Source: an uncultured Eggerthellaceae bacterium (GTDB lineage: Bacteria; Actinomycetota; Coriobacteriia; Coriobacteriales; Eggerthellaceae). Taken from it: a stretch of DNA of 7,989 bases. The notes under the pieces are model-generated. The model had not been told where the DNA came from and did not search any database. It saw only the letters and a program-made list of their open reading frames with translations. Positions within the stretch are counted from its first letter, which is position 1. Every line of letters starts with the position of its first letter. Below, one piece after another: positions 1 through 6,330 of the stretch. The stretch covers positions 1 to 7,989 of the forward strand of contig CAMPAJ010000073.1 of assembly GCA_946631805.1 (NCBI GenBank), given 5' to 3'. A program made the translations under genes and the position numbers.

Positions 1-21
1 GCAGAAGACGGCATACGAGAT
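1..21 (+). other. Illumina P7 adapter remnant (non-genomic)
   Basis: The first 21 bases, from GCAGAAGACGG to the T at 21, match the 3' 21 bases of the Illumina P7 flow-cell adapter, whose usual form starts with CAA before this point. The match is exact from memory of the oligonucleotide. It sits at the extreme edge, where untrimmed adapter ends up in an assembly. The adapter has no stop in the frame of the downstream gene, so an automatic annotator would extend the gene through it or start it at the artificial ATG at 20-22. Two bases of that ATG belong to the adapter. Confidence 0.95.
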
Positions 22-22
22 G

Positions 23-697
23 GGCGTAACATCCGACCTTGATGCCAAGGCGGCCGGCGCAAGCCTTACATTGGGCGTGCAGAATATCACGCCGCTCGAG
101 CTCGCGAACTGCGCAGCCACGATAGCTAACGGAGGCGTGTACCACGATTTGTGCGCCATATCCACCATCGAGGACAAGGACGGCAACGTTATCGTCGACG
201 ACTCCGATCCCTCGAAACGTGAAAAACGCGTCCTGAGCCCCCAGCAAGCGCATGCTACGCAAGAGGTTATGAAAGGCGTGGTGACGTCGGGCACGGGTAC
301 GGCCGCGCTCATGTACAACGGGCAGCCGGTCGCTGGCAAGACGGGTACTTCCGAGGACTACAAAGACATCAGCTTCGTTGGCTTGACGCCGTTTACAGCA
401 GCTTCGATTTGGGTTGGCGACCCAACGAATGTCGCATCCGTACCGACCGGCAGCTGCGCGGATGTTTTCCGCTGGTTTGCCACCGACCTCATGGAAGCGA
501 AGTCACTTCCCGTTCAGGAATTTGATTTTGTCGAGAACCCCGAATACGAGTACTTCGAAGACCAGGAGCATAACGTGTACAGCGAGGGAACGCATCAAGC
601 CATCATGGAACAAGAACGTCAACGCCAACAGGCGGAAGCGGCGCGCAAGAAGAAGCAACAACAACAGCAGCAGAAAAAGAAGAACTCCAGGAATTAA
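23..697 (+). CDS. Penicillin-binding protein, C-terminal fragment (5' truncated by contig edge)
   Basis: This is the end of a transpeptidase that cross-links peptidoglycan outside the membrane. Counting the codon at 20-22 as residue 1, the visible part is about 224 residues. It shows the conserved LTLGVQNITPLELA segment (about 16-29) and the third active-site motif KTGTS (107-111), followed by a typical SFVGLTPFTAASIWVGDP strand region. The SxxK and SxN motifs lie in the missing part. Spacing between the TPLE and KTG motifs is nearly the same as in the complete PBP at 1477-3696, so roughly 455 residues are missing if the layout is similar; class A is therefore likely but not shown. After the domain comes an acidic/aromatic stretch (about 170-190), then a Q/E/R-rich helix-like segment and a tail of three Lys, six Gln and three Lys (about 210-221). 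The stop is TAA at 695-697. No genuine start codon is present; the ATG at 20 is an adapter artefact. Confidence 0.9.
   Translation, partial: GVTSDLDAKAAGASLTLGVQNITPLELANCAATIANGGVYHDLCAISTIEDKDGNVIVDDSDPSKREKRVLSPQQAHATQEVMKGVVTSGTGTAALMYNGQPVAGKTGTSEDYKDISFVGLTPFTAASIWVGDPTNVASVPTGSCADVFRWFATDLMEAKSLPVQEFDFVENPEYEYFEDQEHNVYSEGTHQAIMEQERQRQQAEAARKKKQQQQQQKKKNSRN
647..682 (+). repeat. Trinucleotide runs (AAG)3(CAA)3(CAG)3 + AAA(AAG)2 in PBP tail
   Basis: In frame with the truncated PBP gene, three AAG codons (647-655) are followed by three CAA (656-664), three CAG (665-673) and AAA-AAG-AAG (674-682). They encode three Lys, six Gln and three Lys. Short triplet runs can gain or lose whole codons by slippage without breaking the frame, so tail length may vary between strains (inference). 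Confidence 0.85.
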
Positions 698-760
698 AGC
701 GGCAAAGAGCGCCGCACATGTATAGGGCGTGTGGGCGATTGGTTTCGTTTTCGGGGTAAA

Positions 761-777
761 CTATGCGAATCGCATAG
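761..777. promoter_or_regulatory. 17-bp perfect palindrome, possible operator
   Basis: CTATGCGA-A-TCGCATAG has two perfectly complementary 8-bp arms around one central base. It lies 70 bp upstream of the lipoprotein start. A possible -10 element, TATAGA, sits at 795-800; with a 17-bp spacer the -35 region would be at 772-777, inside the palindrome. No convincing -35 hexamer is seen there, which would suit a promoter that depends on, or is blocked by, a dimeric regulator. The symmetry is seen; the operator role is inference. Confidence 0.4.
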
Positions 778-823
778 CGTGTGCAGCACTCCGTTATAGA
801 AGATGATAAGGTCTGTGCACACG
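778..823. repeat. 8-bp inverted repeat in lipoprotein leader
   Basis: CGTGTGCA at 778-785 is repeated in reverse complement as TGCACACG at 816-823, with 30 bases between. The right arm overlaps a small perfect palindrome, TGTGCACA (814-821). The pair ends 11 bases before the AAGGAG ribosome binding site of the lipoprotein gene. It could be a paired protein-binding site flanking the candidate -10 at 795-800, or, if transcription starts further upstream, the base of an RNA stem-loop. Confidence 0.35.
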
Positions 824-834
824 AGGATATATAC

Positions 835-840
835 AAGGAG
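835..840 (+). promoter_or_regulatory. Ribosome binding site of the lipoprotein gene
   Basis: AAGGAG lies six bases before the ATG at 847. This decides the start: the upstream in-frame GTG at 781 has no such site, and starting there would place 22 non-hydrophobic residues before the signal peptide. Confidence 0.85.
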
Positions 841-846
841 CATGTT

Positions 847-1341
847 ATGAAAATCAAAGCAGTAGCGACGAGCATCGTCTTGGCGTGCGTGCTCGCGTGC
901 AGTGTTGCGCTTGCGGGATGCAGCTCGAGCGCTTCGTCGGGGCTTAACGAGGAGCAACGCGCTAACAGGGCGTACATGTCTCAGGTAAACGAGACGATGG
1001 TCGAGCTTGACGCCGATCTGGATACGTTCGTAGATGCGGTTTCGCGTGGCGATATCGTCAACATGCGCACGCAAGCCCAAAACGCGTACCAGCAGCTCGA
1101 TAAGCTCTCGAAGCTCGAAGCACCCGAAAAGCTCGCCGATGTGCACAAGGGTTACGTGGACGGTGCGGACAAACTGCGCAAGGCGCTCGACGAGTACGTT
1201 GATTTGTATGCCGAAGCTGCCCAGGCAGGTTCGAGCTTCGACTGGGATAGCTACGATGAGCGTATCAAGTCTATCCAAAGCCTTTACGATGAAGGCGTAA
1301 AGATGCTCGAAGAGGGCGATAAAAAGGCTGCCGAAGCGTAA
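847..1341 (+). CDS. Small secreted lipoprotein of unknown function
   Basis: The product has 164 residues. It opens with a lipoprotein signal peptide: positive charges at Lys2 and Lys4, a hydrophobic core over about residues 5-22, and the lipobox L-A-G-C with Cys25 as the expected lipidated residue, followed by a Ser-rich linker. The mature part is polar, rich in Glu, Asp, Lys and Ala, and looks almost wholly helical, with regular leucine/alanine spacing that suggests a helical bundle (for example TFVDAVSRGDIVNMRTQAQN and the region about 75-115). I see no enzymatic motif and do not recognise a family. It lies 149 bp behind the truncated PBP gene on the same strand, with its own probable regulatory region, and is convergent with the class A PBP gene. 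It is expected to sit on the outer face of the membrane, where both PBPs work; a link with wall synthesis is only suggested by this position. Confidence 0.85.
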   Translation: MKIKAVATSIVLACVLACSVALAGCSSSASSGLNEEQRANRAYMSQVNETMVELDADLDTFVDAVSRGDIVNMRTQAQNAYQQLDKLSKLEAPEKLADVHKGYVDGADKLRKALDEYVDLYAEAAQAGSSFDWDSYDERIKSIQSLYDEGVKMLEEGDKKAAEA

Positions 1342-1392
1342 AGGCAGAATGCAGGCAACGGTGGGTGGTGGATTCACCTCTGCTTGCGCGCG

Positions 1393-1444
1393 AAAAAAGA
1401 AGCCCCGGATGAGCCTTGCGCGATGCAAGCTCATCCGGGGCTTC
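1393..1444 (-). terminator. Intrinsic terminator for the class A PBP gene, shared with the convergent lipoprotein gene
   Basis: Arms at 1399-1414 (GAAGCCCCGGATGAGC) and 1429-1444 pair perfectly over 16 bp. After a bulged C at 1415, TTGC/GCAA (1416-1419 with 1425-1428) adds four more pairs around a GCGAT loop. On the minus strand the hairpin is followed directly by six T (complement of 1393-1398), a strong terminator for the gene ending at 1477. On the plus strand only CCTTTAT follows, so termination of the lipoprotein transcript is probably weaker but likely, as no other terminator is seen between the two genes. Confidence 0.9.
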
Positions 1445-1476
1445 GCCTTTATAGCTGTATAGTCTGCGGATTAATA

Positions 1477-3696
1477 CTACTCTTCGGTGGTCACCGACTC
1501 TTCATCTTCTTCGGAGTCCTCTTCGTTGCCCGATCCAAGCGATACGACCATTTGCACTGTTCCGCTTGAGCTATCGAAATCCTGGGACAAGACCGCTCCC
1601 TCGGGATATTCGTCGGAGTATTCGTAGGAAATCTGGACGTCGTAATTGTCGTATGCGCCCGAGATGTCGTCCTCGGTCATGTCGCCGGCTTCGAACTCGT
1701 CGACGAGCGCCTGCATTTCTTCGTCGTCGGCGTTCTTCTTCTTGTCGCTATCTTTTTCGTCCTCGTCTTCGTAGTATTCGTCATCGTCCATCATTTCGGA
1801 CTGGCTGGTTTTGTAGGTTGGTGCCTTGACCGTCGGGAACGAGGTGATTTCGGTGCCTTCCAATGCGGATGACATGAAGTTGTGCCAGAGGCTGTTCGCC
1901 GTCAGCGATTCGCTCGTAGATGAATAGTCTCGGTTGCCGATCCAGGCCGCGCACGTCAACGTGGGCGAATAGCCGACGAGCCAGTGGTCGCGGTACTCGA
2001 CGCCCGTACCGGTCTTGCCGGCAACGGTTTGCCCGTTCGAGGGGCCCGAACCGTACGCGGTGGCATATGGCTTTTCGAATACGCCCCTAAGAACTTCGGT
2101 GACGGCGCCTGCGACCGATTCGTCGAGCACGCGCTCGCTCGTGTCGGCGTTCTCGAACAGCACCTCGCCGTTCCTGTCCTCGATGCGCGTAATGACGACG
2201 GCATCGTGATGGATGCCGCCCGAAGCGATCGAGCTGTAGGCTTCTGCCATTTCGAGGGGCGTGACGTTTTCGGTGCCCAACGTGATGATCGAATACTCGG
2301 GCAGTTCAGATTCGATGCCCAGACGGTGCGCCATCTCCACGAGCTTTGCCGCGCCGATCTTCTCGGTAAGGCGGTAGTATCCCGTGTTCGAAGAGACCGC
2401 CGTAGCGTCCGCGATCGACATCCTGCCAAGGCTCTCTTTGCCGAAGTTGTTAATCTCGGTGCCATCTGCCAGCTTGACGGGGCTCGAGCAGTCAATGGCC
2501 GATTGGGGGCTGATGCCTTGCTCGATTGCTGCCGCAAGCGTGAACGCCTTGAACGTCGAACCGCTCGGACGGCCGCCTTGCGTGGCGATGTTCCATTGGT
2601 CCTTGTAGAAGTCGTTGCCGCCCACGATGGCCGATACGTACCCGTTCGTCGGGTCCATCGCCACGATGGCCGCATCCAAATCGCCCTCCATGTTGGCGTA
2701 TTGGTCTTTGCAGGCTTTCTCGGCTTTATCCTGCATGGTCTTGTCGAGCGTCGTGTAAATCTTCAGGCCGCCCTGGAATAGGTCGGCGTACGAGCAGCCG
2801 TAAATGTTGTCGGCCTTCATGAGTTCGTCGCGCACGAAGCTCGTGAAGTACGGGTATGCGTAAATGCCCTGGGAAGGCTCGTCTTCAGCCGGGTCGAGCC
2901 CAAGCCCTTCTTGCGTAGCTTTATCGTATTCCTCTTGCGTGATGTGGCCGGCGGTAAGCATGCGCCCCAAAACCAGGTTGCGGCGTTCCGTGCACTTTTC
3001 GGGGTTCTCCTTGGGGTTGAACGCCGTCGGCGACTGGGGGATGCCGGCAAGGGTTGCCGCTTGGGCCAACGTGAGGTCGGCTGCATGCGTCTGGAAGTAG
3101 TTCTGGGCAGCTGCCTCGATGCCGTAGCAGCCATCGCCATAGTTGATGGTGTTCAAGTACATGTTCAGGATTTCTTCCTTGGAGTAGTTCTTTTCCATCT
3201 CCAAGGCCAGCTCTGCCTCTCGCGCCTTACGTTCCAAGGTGATGTCGGTCGCCTCTTCGGACAGCGCGGTGTTTCGCACGAGCTGTTGCGTAATCGTGGA
3301 TGCGCCTTCGAGGCTCCCGCCCGTCAGGTTCCTAATAAGCGCGCGCATGATACCCTGCGGGTCCACGCCGTTGTGTTCGTAGAATCGAACGTCCTCGACG
3401 TCGACCGTTGCCTGTTTTACGTATTCGCTGATCTTGTCGAGCGATACCGGGTCGCGCTTTTCGAGCTGGAATTTTGCCAGGAGCGTCTTCCCGTCGTTTG
3501 CGTACATGTATGAGTCTTCTGCGAAGTTGAAGCTGTCGCTGTTTATAACGGGCAGATCGTTTATCCAGCTATTGTAAGCGGCGAAAACGCTCGAAGTGCC
3601 CCTTACGCACAGGAAGCCGACGGCGGCGATCAAGACGATGACGGCCCAAGCGACTGCATGGCTTTTGGATTCGCGGAACTTGCGTCGTGCTTTCAT
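1477..3696 (-). CDS. Class A penicillin-binding protein with C-terminal PASTA-like domain
   Basis: A 739-residue bifunctional enzyme that polymerises lipid II into glycan strands and cross-links the peptides outside the membrane. A short basic cytoplasmic tail precedes one membrane segment (about 13-31). The glycosyltransferase 51 domain shows EDVRFYEHNG (101-110; catalytic Glu101), GASTITQQLVRN (131-142), RKARE (156-160; second key Glu160) and EEILNMYLN (174-182). The transpeptidase domain shows STFK (380-383; nucleophile Ser380), SSN (435-437) and KTG (561-563). All motifs of an active enzyme are present. A very acidic linker (about 634-660) leads to a divergent PASTA-like domain (about 661-722, clearest at YEYSDEYPEGAVLSQDF) and an acidic end (725-739). 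PASTA domains in other proteins bind wall fragments or beta-lactams. The start ATG at 3694-3696 has AGAGG eight bases upstream. It is convergent with the lipoprotein gene, divergent from the U32 gene, and related to the truncated PBP at the left edge. Confidence 0.96.
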   Translation of the reverse strand: MKARRKFRESKSHAVAWAVIVLIAAVGFLCVRGTSSVFAAYNSWINDLPVINSDSFNFAEDSYMYANDGKTLLAKFQLEKRDPVSLDKISEYVKQATVDVEDVRFYEHNGVDPQGIMRALIRNLTGGSLEGASTITQQLVRNTALSEEATDITLERKAREAELALEMEKNYSKEEILNMYLNTINYGDGCYGIEAAAQNYFQTHAADLTLAQAATLAGIPQSPTAFNPKENPEKCTERRNLVLGRMLTAGHITQEEYDKATQEGLGLDPAEDEPSQGIYAYPYFTSFVRDELMKADNIYGCSYADLFQGGLKIYTTLDKTMQDKAEKACKDQYANMEGDLDAAIVAMDPTNGYVSAIVGGNDFYKDQWNIATQGGRPSGSTFKAFTLAAAIEQGISPQSAIDCSSPVKLADGTEINNFGKESLGRMSIADATAVSSNTGYYRLTEKIGAAKLVEMAHRLGIESELPEYSIITLGTENVTPLEMAEAYSSIASGGIHHDAVVITRIEDRNGEVLFENADTSERVLDESVAGAVTEVLRGVFEKPYATAYGSGPSNGQTVAGKTGTGVEYRDHWLVGYSPTLTCAAWIGNRDYSSTSESLTANSLWHNFMSSALEGTEITSFPTVKAPTYKTSQSEMMDDDEYYEDEDEKDSDKKKNADDEEMQALVDEFEAGDMTEDDISGAYDNYDVQISYEYSDEYPEGAVLSQDFDSSSGTVQMVVSLGSGNEEDSEEDEESVTTEE

Positions 3697-3739
3697 GGTG
3701 GTGGCCTCTGTCTGGTTCGGTTTTGCTACAAGTCTGTCT

Positions 3740-3771
3740 ATTATACTTCAAGCATAAGCGGCGAATGTGAA
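3740..3771 (-). promoter_or_regulatory. Probable promoter of the class A PBP gene
   Basis: Read on the minus strand, a perfect TATAAT lies at 3740-3745, about 44 bases before the start codon. The best upstream hexamer is TTCACA (complement of 3766-3771), a good -35 match but with a 20-bp spacer, longer than usual; at 17 bp only ACATTC is found. The -10 is convincing and the -35 uncertain. On the plus strand the same AT-rich core reads TATACT (3742-3747), so it may also serve the divergent U32 gene, though no good plus-strand -35 is visible. Confidence 0.5.
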
Positions 3772-3787
3772 GGCACTGGGGAGTGCC
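3772..3787 (+). repeat. Small perfect hairpin in the divergent intergenic region
   Basis: GGCACT (3772-3777) and AGTGCC (3782-3787) pair around a GGGG loop. It lies between the PBP promoter elements and the U32 start, 43 bases before the ATG at 3831. It could be a short operator for either gene or a 5' hairpin on the U32 mRNA. No T-run follows it, so it is not a terminator. Confidence 0.4.
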
Positions 3788-3830
3788 GGTAACGAGAACC
3801 CCACTTCTACAAACAATTCAAGGGAGTTTC

Positions 3831-6263
3831 ATGGGTATAGCGGATAACACACTGGAGCTTTTGGCTCCCGCGGGCACGATGGAGTGTCTGTATGCTGCGG
3901 TGTCGGCAGGGGCTAACGCCGTCTATTTGGGCCTCGACGAGTTCAACGCGCGTCGAAACGCCGGCAATTTCACGATTGACGCGTTGCGCGAGGCATGCGA
4001 ATACGCTCATCTGCGCGGCGTGCTGGTGTACGTGACCATGAACGTCGAGATACTCCCTGGCGAGCTGGATCGGGCGCTTTCTCTTGCGCGCAAGGCGTGG
4101 GAGGCGGGGGCGGATGCCCTCATCGTGCAGGACATAGGCCTTGCATCCGAACTGCACGGGACGTACCCGCAGATTCCTTGGCATGCGTCGACCCAGATGA
4201 ACATTCACTCCGCGGCAGGCATCGGGGCGGCGGCCCGGCTGGGCGCGAGCCGCATAACGCTTGCGCGCGAGCTATCTTTTACCGAAATAGCCGCCTTGGC
4301 CGAAATAGCGCGGGATTTCGGCATCCAAATAGAGGCGTTCGGCCATGGTGCGCTTTGCGTATGCTATTCGGGGCAGTGCCTCATGTCGTCGATGATCGGC
4401 GGGCGTTCGGCCAACAGGGGGCTCTGTGCGCAAGCGTGTCGCTTGCCGTACGAATTACAACGCGGCGCCGATGACGAATCGCTGCCTGCCGATGGAGAGC
4501 ATCTGCTCTCGCCCCGCGATTTATGCACGATAGACGTGCTTCCCCAGATGATCGGTGCCGGCGTCGCTTCCTTAAAGATCGAAGGTCGCATGAAATCGGC
4601 CGACTACGTCTACAGCGTGGTGTCGGTGTATCGAGAAGTTATCGATAATGGATTCGAAGTTACGCCCGAACAGCGCCAGCGCTTAGCGGAAGCCTTCTCG
4701 CGCGGGTTTACTACCGCGTATCTGCAAAACGAGCGCGGAAACGAGATCATGAGCTACAACCGCCCGAACAACCGCGGGCTGTTCGTCGGCAGGATTGCTC
4801 GAGTCGAGGCCGATAGGGCCGAGATTGCGCCGGAAATCCCTTTGAACCCGCGCGATGTCGTCGAAATATGGACGAATCGCGGGCGCGTTATCGCGACGGT
4901 TCCCGACGATGCGACCGCTTGCGAAGGGGCGGTGCGGGTCTCCGTCGAGCAACGCGTTGGCAAGGGCGATCGCGTATTCCGCGTGCGCAATGCGACGATG
5001 GCGTTCGAAGGGGATGGGCTATCGCCGCGCGTGCCGATTCGCGGCCGGGTCGTGCTTGCCATGGGCGAGCCTTCGCGCATACAGCTCGAAGCCACAGATG
5101 CCAATGGGCAGGTGCATGTGGGCGAAGCATATGGGTCGAAGGTGCAGGCGGCCCGGACGAAACCGCTTTCCGAGCAGGATGTGCGCCAACACGTAGATCG
5201 CCTGGGCGGCACCCCGTTTGTGATAGTTGATTTGGACGTCGCTATGGACGAGGGCGTCGGCATGGGGTTTTCGGAGCTTCATCATCTTCGAGCCGACGCA
5301 CTGGAGCAATTGAAAGCCAGCATGCTCGAGCCGTATGCCGTTCGAGCGATTGCGCCTGCAAAGCGGCCCGCGAAACCTGCGCCTCTCGCGCATGATCGCA
5401 CGTGCGAAATCGTCGCCTGGGCCACGAATCCCGCATGCGCTCGCGCCGCCAAGCGAGCAGGGGCGGATGCCGTCTACGTTCCCATCCTCAATTTCAGGCG
5501 GGGTCAGGCTGTCGCGGAAGCGGTTCGGCAAGATGGGCCCGAGCAAGCGGGATATCCCAAGCAATGTGTGATGGCGCTCCCGACAATCGATCATGATCCC
5601 GTGCCCGGCACGCGCGAATACGACCTGCCATTTGACTTATGGGATTACGTCCGCGAGGGAAAGACGGTGTTTGCAGATAGCCTTGCATCGTGCATCCGCG
5701 CGCTAGAGTATGGCGCGAACGTAGAGGCAGGGCCGCATGTCGTCGCCACCAACGAGGCGGCGCTGGCGGAGCTCGCGAATATGGGGGTATCCCGGGTATG
5801 GTTGTCGCCTGAGTTGACGCTTGGGCAAATCGACGCGCTCGCAAGCGCATCGCCCGTGAAGCTCGGCTTGGTCATCGCGGGCTCCCAGGAGCTCATGATT
5901 ACCGAGCATTGCCTGCTCATGAGTCAAGGTGCGTGCAGCCAGCAATGCCAGTCATGCCCCCGGCGCGGCGTGGCCCATCGCCTGGTCGATCGAAAAGGCT
6001 TCGAATTTCCCGTTATCACCGACGTGCTCGGCCGAAGCCACCTGTACAACGGGGTGCCGCTCGATGCGGTTCCGAATATGGTGGACTTCGTTGACATAGG
6101 CATAAGCGCCGTTATGGTGGACACGACGCTTATGGGCAAGAAGGCCGCCCTTGATGCCACGAGCCGTGCGGTCAGGGCGCGCGACCTTGCTTTATCGGAA
6201 CGGCGTTCCGTCGGAAAGAAGCCTGGCGCCACAACGGGCCATTTATTCCGGGGCGTGTCATGA
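3831..6263 (+). CDS. U32-family protein with two U32-like modules, related to the 23S rRNA hydroxylase RlhA
   Basis: The 810-residue protein opens with the U32 barrel signature LELLAPAGTMECLYAAVSAG (8-27) and HASTQMN (118-124). The family hallmark is HGALCVCYSGQC...GRSANRGLCAQACRLPY (172-207), with four spaced cysteines (176, 183, 199, 203). U32 proteins were first named collagenases, but E. coli RlhA and TrhP are iron-sulfur enzymes hydroxylating 23S rRNA cytidine 2501 or tRNA wobble uridine with prephenate as oxygen source. The N-terminal half resembles RlhA most closely, followed by a middle domain of the DUF3656 type (about 380-500). Residues from about 524 look like a second, degenerate U32 module with its own cysteines (694, 702, 706, 709) and the typical ending GHLFRGV (803-809). 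Length exceeds that of E. coli RlhA (about 650). ATG at 3831 is preferred, with AAGGGAG ending four bases upstream; a GTG at 3783 is in frame but lacks a binding site and adds 16 unconserved residues. RNA hydroxylation is the best guess; the substrate is unproven. Confidence 0.92.
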   Translation: MGIADNTLELLAPAGTMECLYAAVSAGANAVYLGLDEFNARRNAGNFTIDALREACEYAHLRGVLVYVTMNVEILPGELDRALSLARKAWEAGADALIVQDIGLASELHGTYPQIPWHASTQMNIHSAAGIGAAARLGASRITLARELSFTEIAALAEIARDFGIQIEAFGHGALCVCYSGQCLMSSMIGGRSANRGLCAQACRLPYELQRGADDESLPADGEHLLSPRDLCTIDVLPQMIGAGVASLKIEGRMKSADYVYSVVSVYREVIDNGFEVTPEQRQRLAEAFSRGFTTAYLQNERGNEIMSYNRPNNRGLFVGRIARVEADRAEIAPEIPLNPRDVVEIWTNRGRVIATVPDDATACEGAVRVSVEQRVGKGDRVFRVRNATMAFEGDGLSPRVPIRGRVVLAMGEPSRIQLEATDANGQVHVGEAYGSKVQAARTKPLSEQDVRQHVDRLGGTPFVIVDLDVAMDEGVGMGFSELHHLRADALEQLKASMLEPYAVRAIAPAKRPAKPAPLAHDRTCEIVAWATNPACARAAKRAGADAVYVPILNFRRGQAVAEAVRQDGPEQAGYPKQCVMALPTIDHDPVPGTREYDLPFDLWDYVREGKTVFADSLASCIRALEYGANVEAGPHVVATNEAALAELANMGVSRVWLSPELTLGQIDALASASPVKLGLVIAGSQELMITEHCLLMSQGACSQQCQSCPRRGVAHRLVDRKGFEFPVITDVLGRSHLYNGVPLDAVPNMVDFVDIGISAVMVDTTLMGKKAALDATSRAVRARDLALSERRSVGKKPGATTGHLFRGVS

Positions 6264-6269
6264 TAGAAT
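6261..6269 (+). promoter_or_regulatory. Probable extended -10 promoter of tyrS overlapping the U32 stop codon
   Basis: TGATAGAAT reads as TGn followed by TAGAAT, a five-of-six match to the -10 consensus with the extended TG motif. The TGA is also the stop codon of the U32 gene. No clear -35 is found about 17 bp upstream (AT-rich bases around 6241-6247), which extended -10 promoters tolerate. A start near 6276 would give a leader of about 55 bases for tyrS. Confidence 0.45.
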
Positions 6270-6330
6270 GCGACGTTACACGCATACATTCGGGTGCAGG
6301 GCAGTGTAGCCTTGCGAGAAAGGCAGATAC

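Noticed and set aside
699..715. Hairpin GCGGC/GCCGC behind the truncated PBP gene as a terminator
   Set aside because: The stem has only 5 bp with a 7-base loop and no T-run follows, so it does not meet the pattern of an intrinsic terminator.
842..850. Two-codon upstream frame ATG TTA TGA overlapping the lipoprotein start
   Set aside because: The AAGGAG site ends only one base before this ATG, too close for initiation, while the spacing to the ATG at 847 is normal. Probably chance.
694..1434. Long open frame of 246 codons on the minus strand across the lipoprotein gene
   Set aside because: It lies antisense to a gene with a clear signal peptide, lipobox and ribosome binding site, and crosses the terminator hairpin. 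Its composition (many Arg, His, Leu) is typical of antisense frames in GC-rich DNA.
1984..2781. Open frame of 265 codons on the plus strand inside the class A PBP gene
   Set aside because: It is fully antisense to the transpeptidase domain, which carries all catalytic motifs; no ribosome binding site and no recognisable motif were seen.
3783..3830. GTG at 3783 as start of the U32 gene
   Set aside because: It lies within the 3772-3787 hairpin, lacks a ribosome binding site, and adds residues outside the conserved U32 start; the ATG at 3831 has AAGGGAG just upstream.
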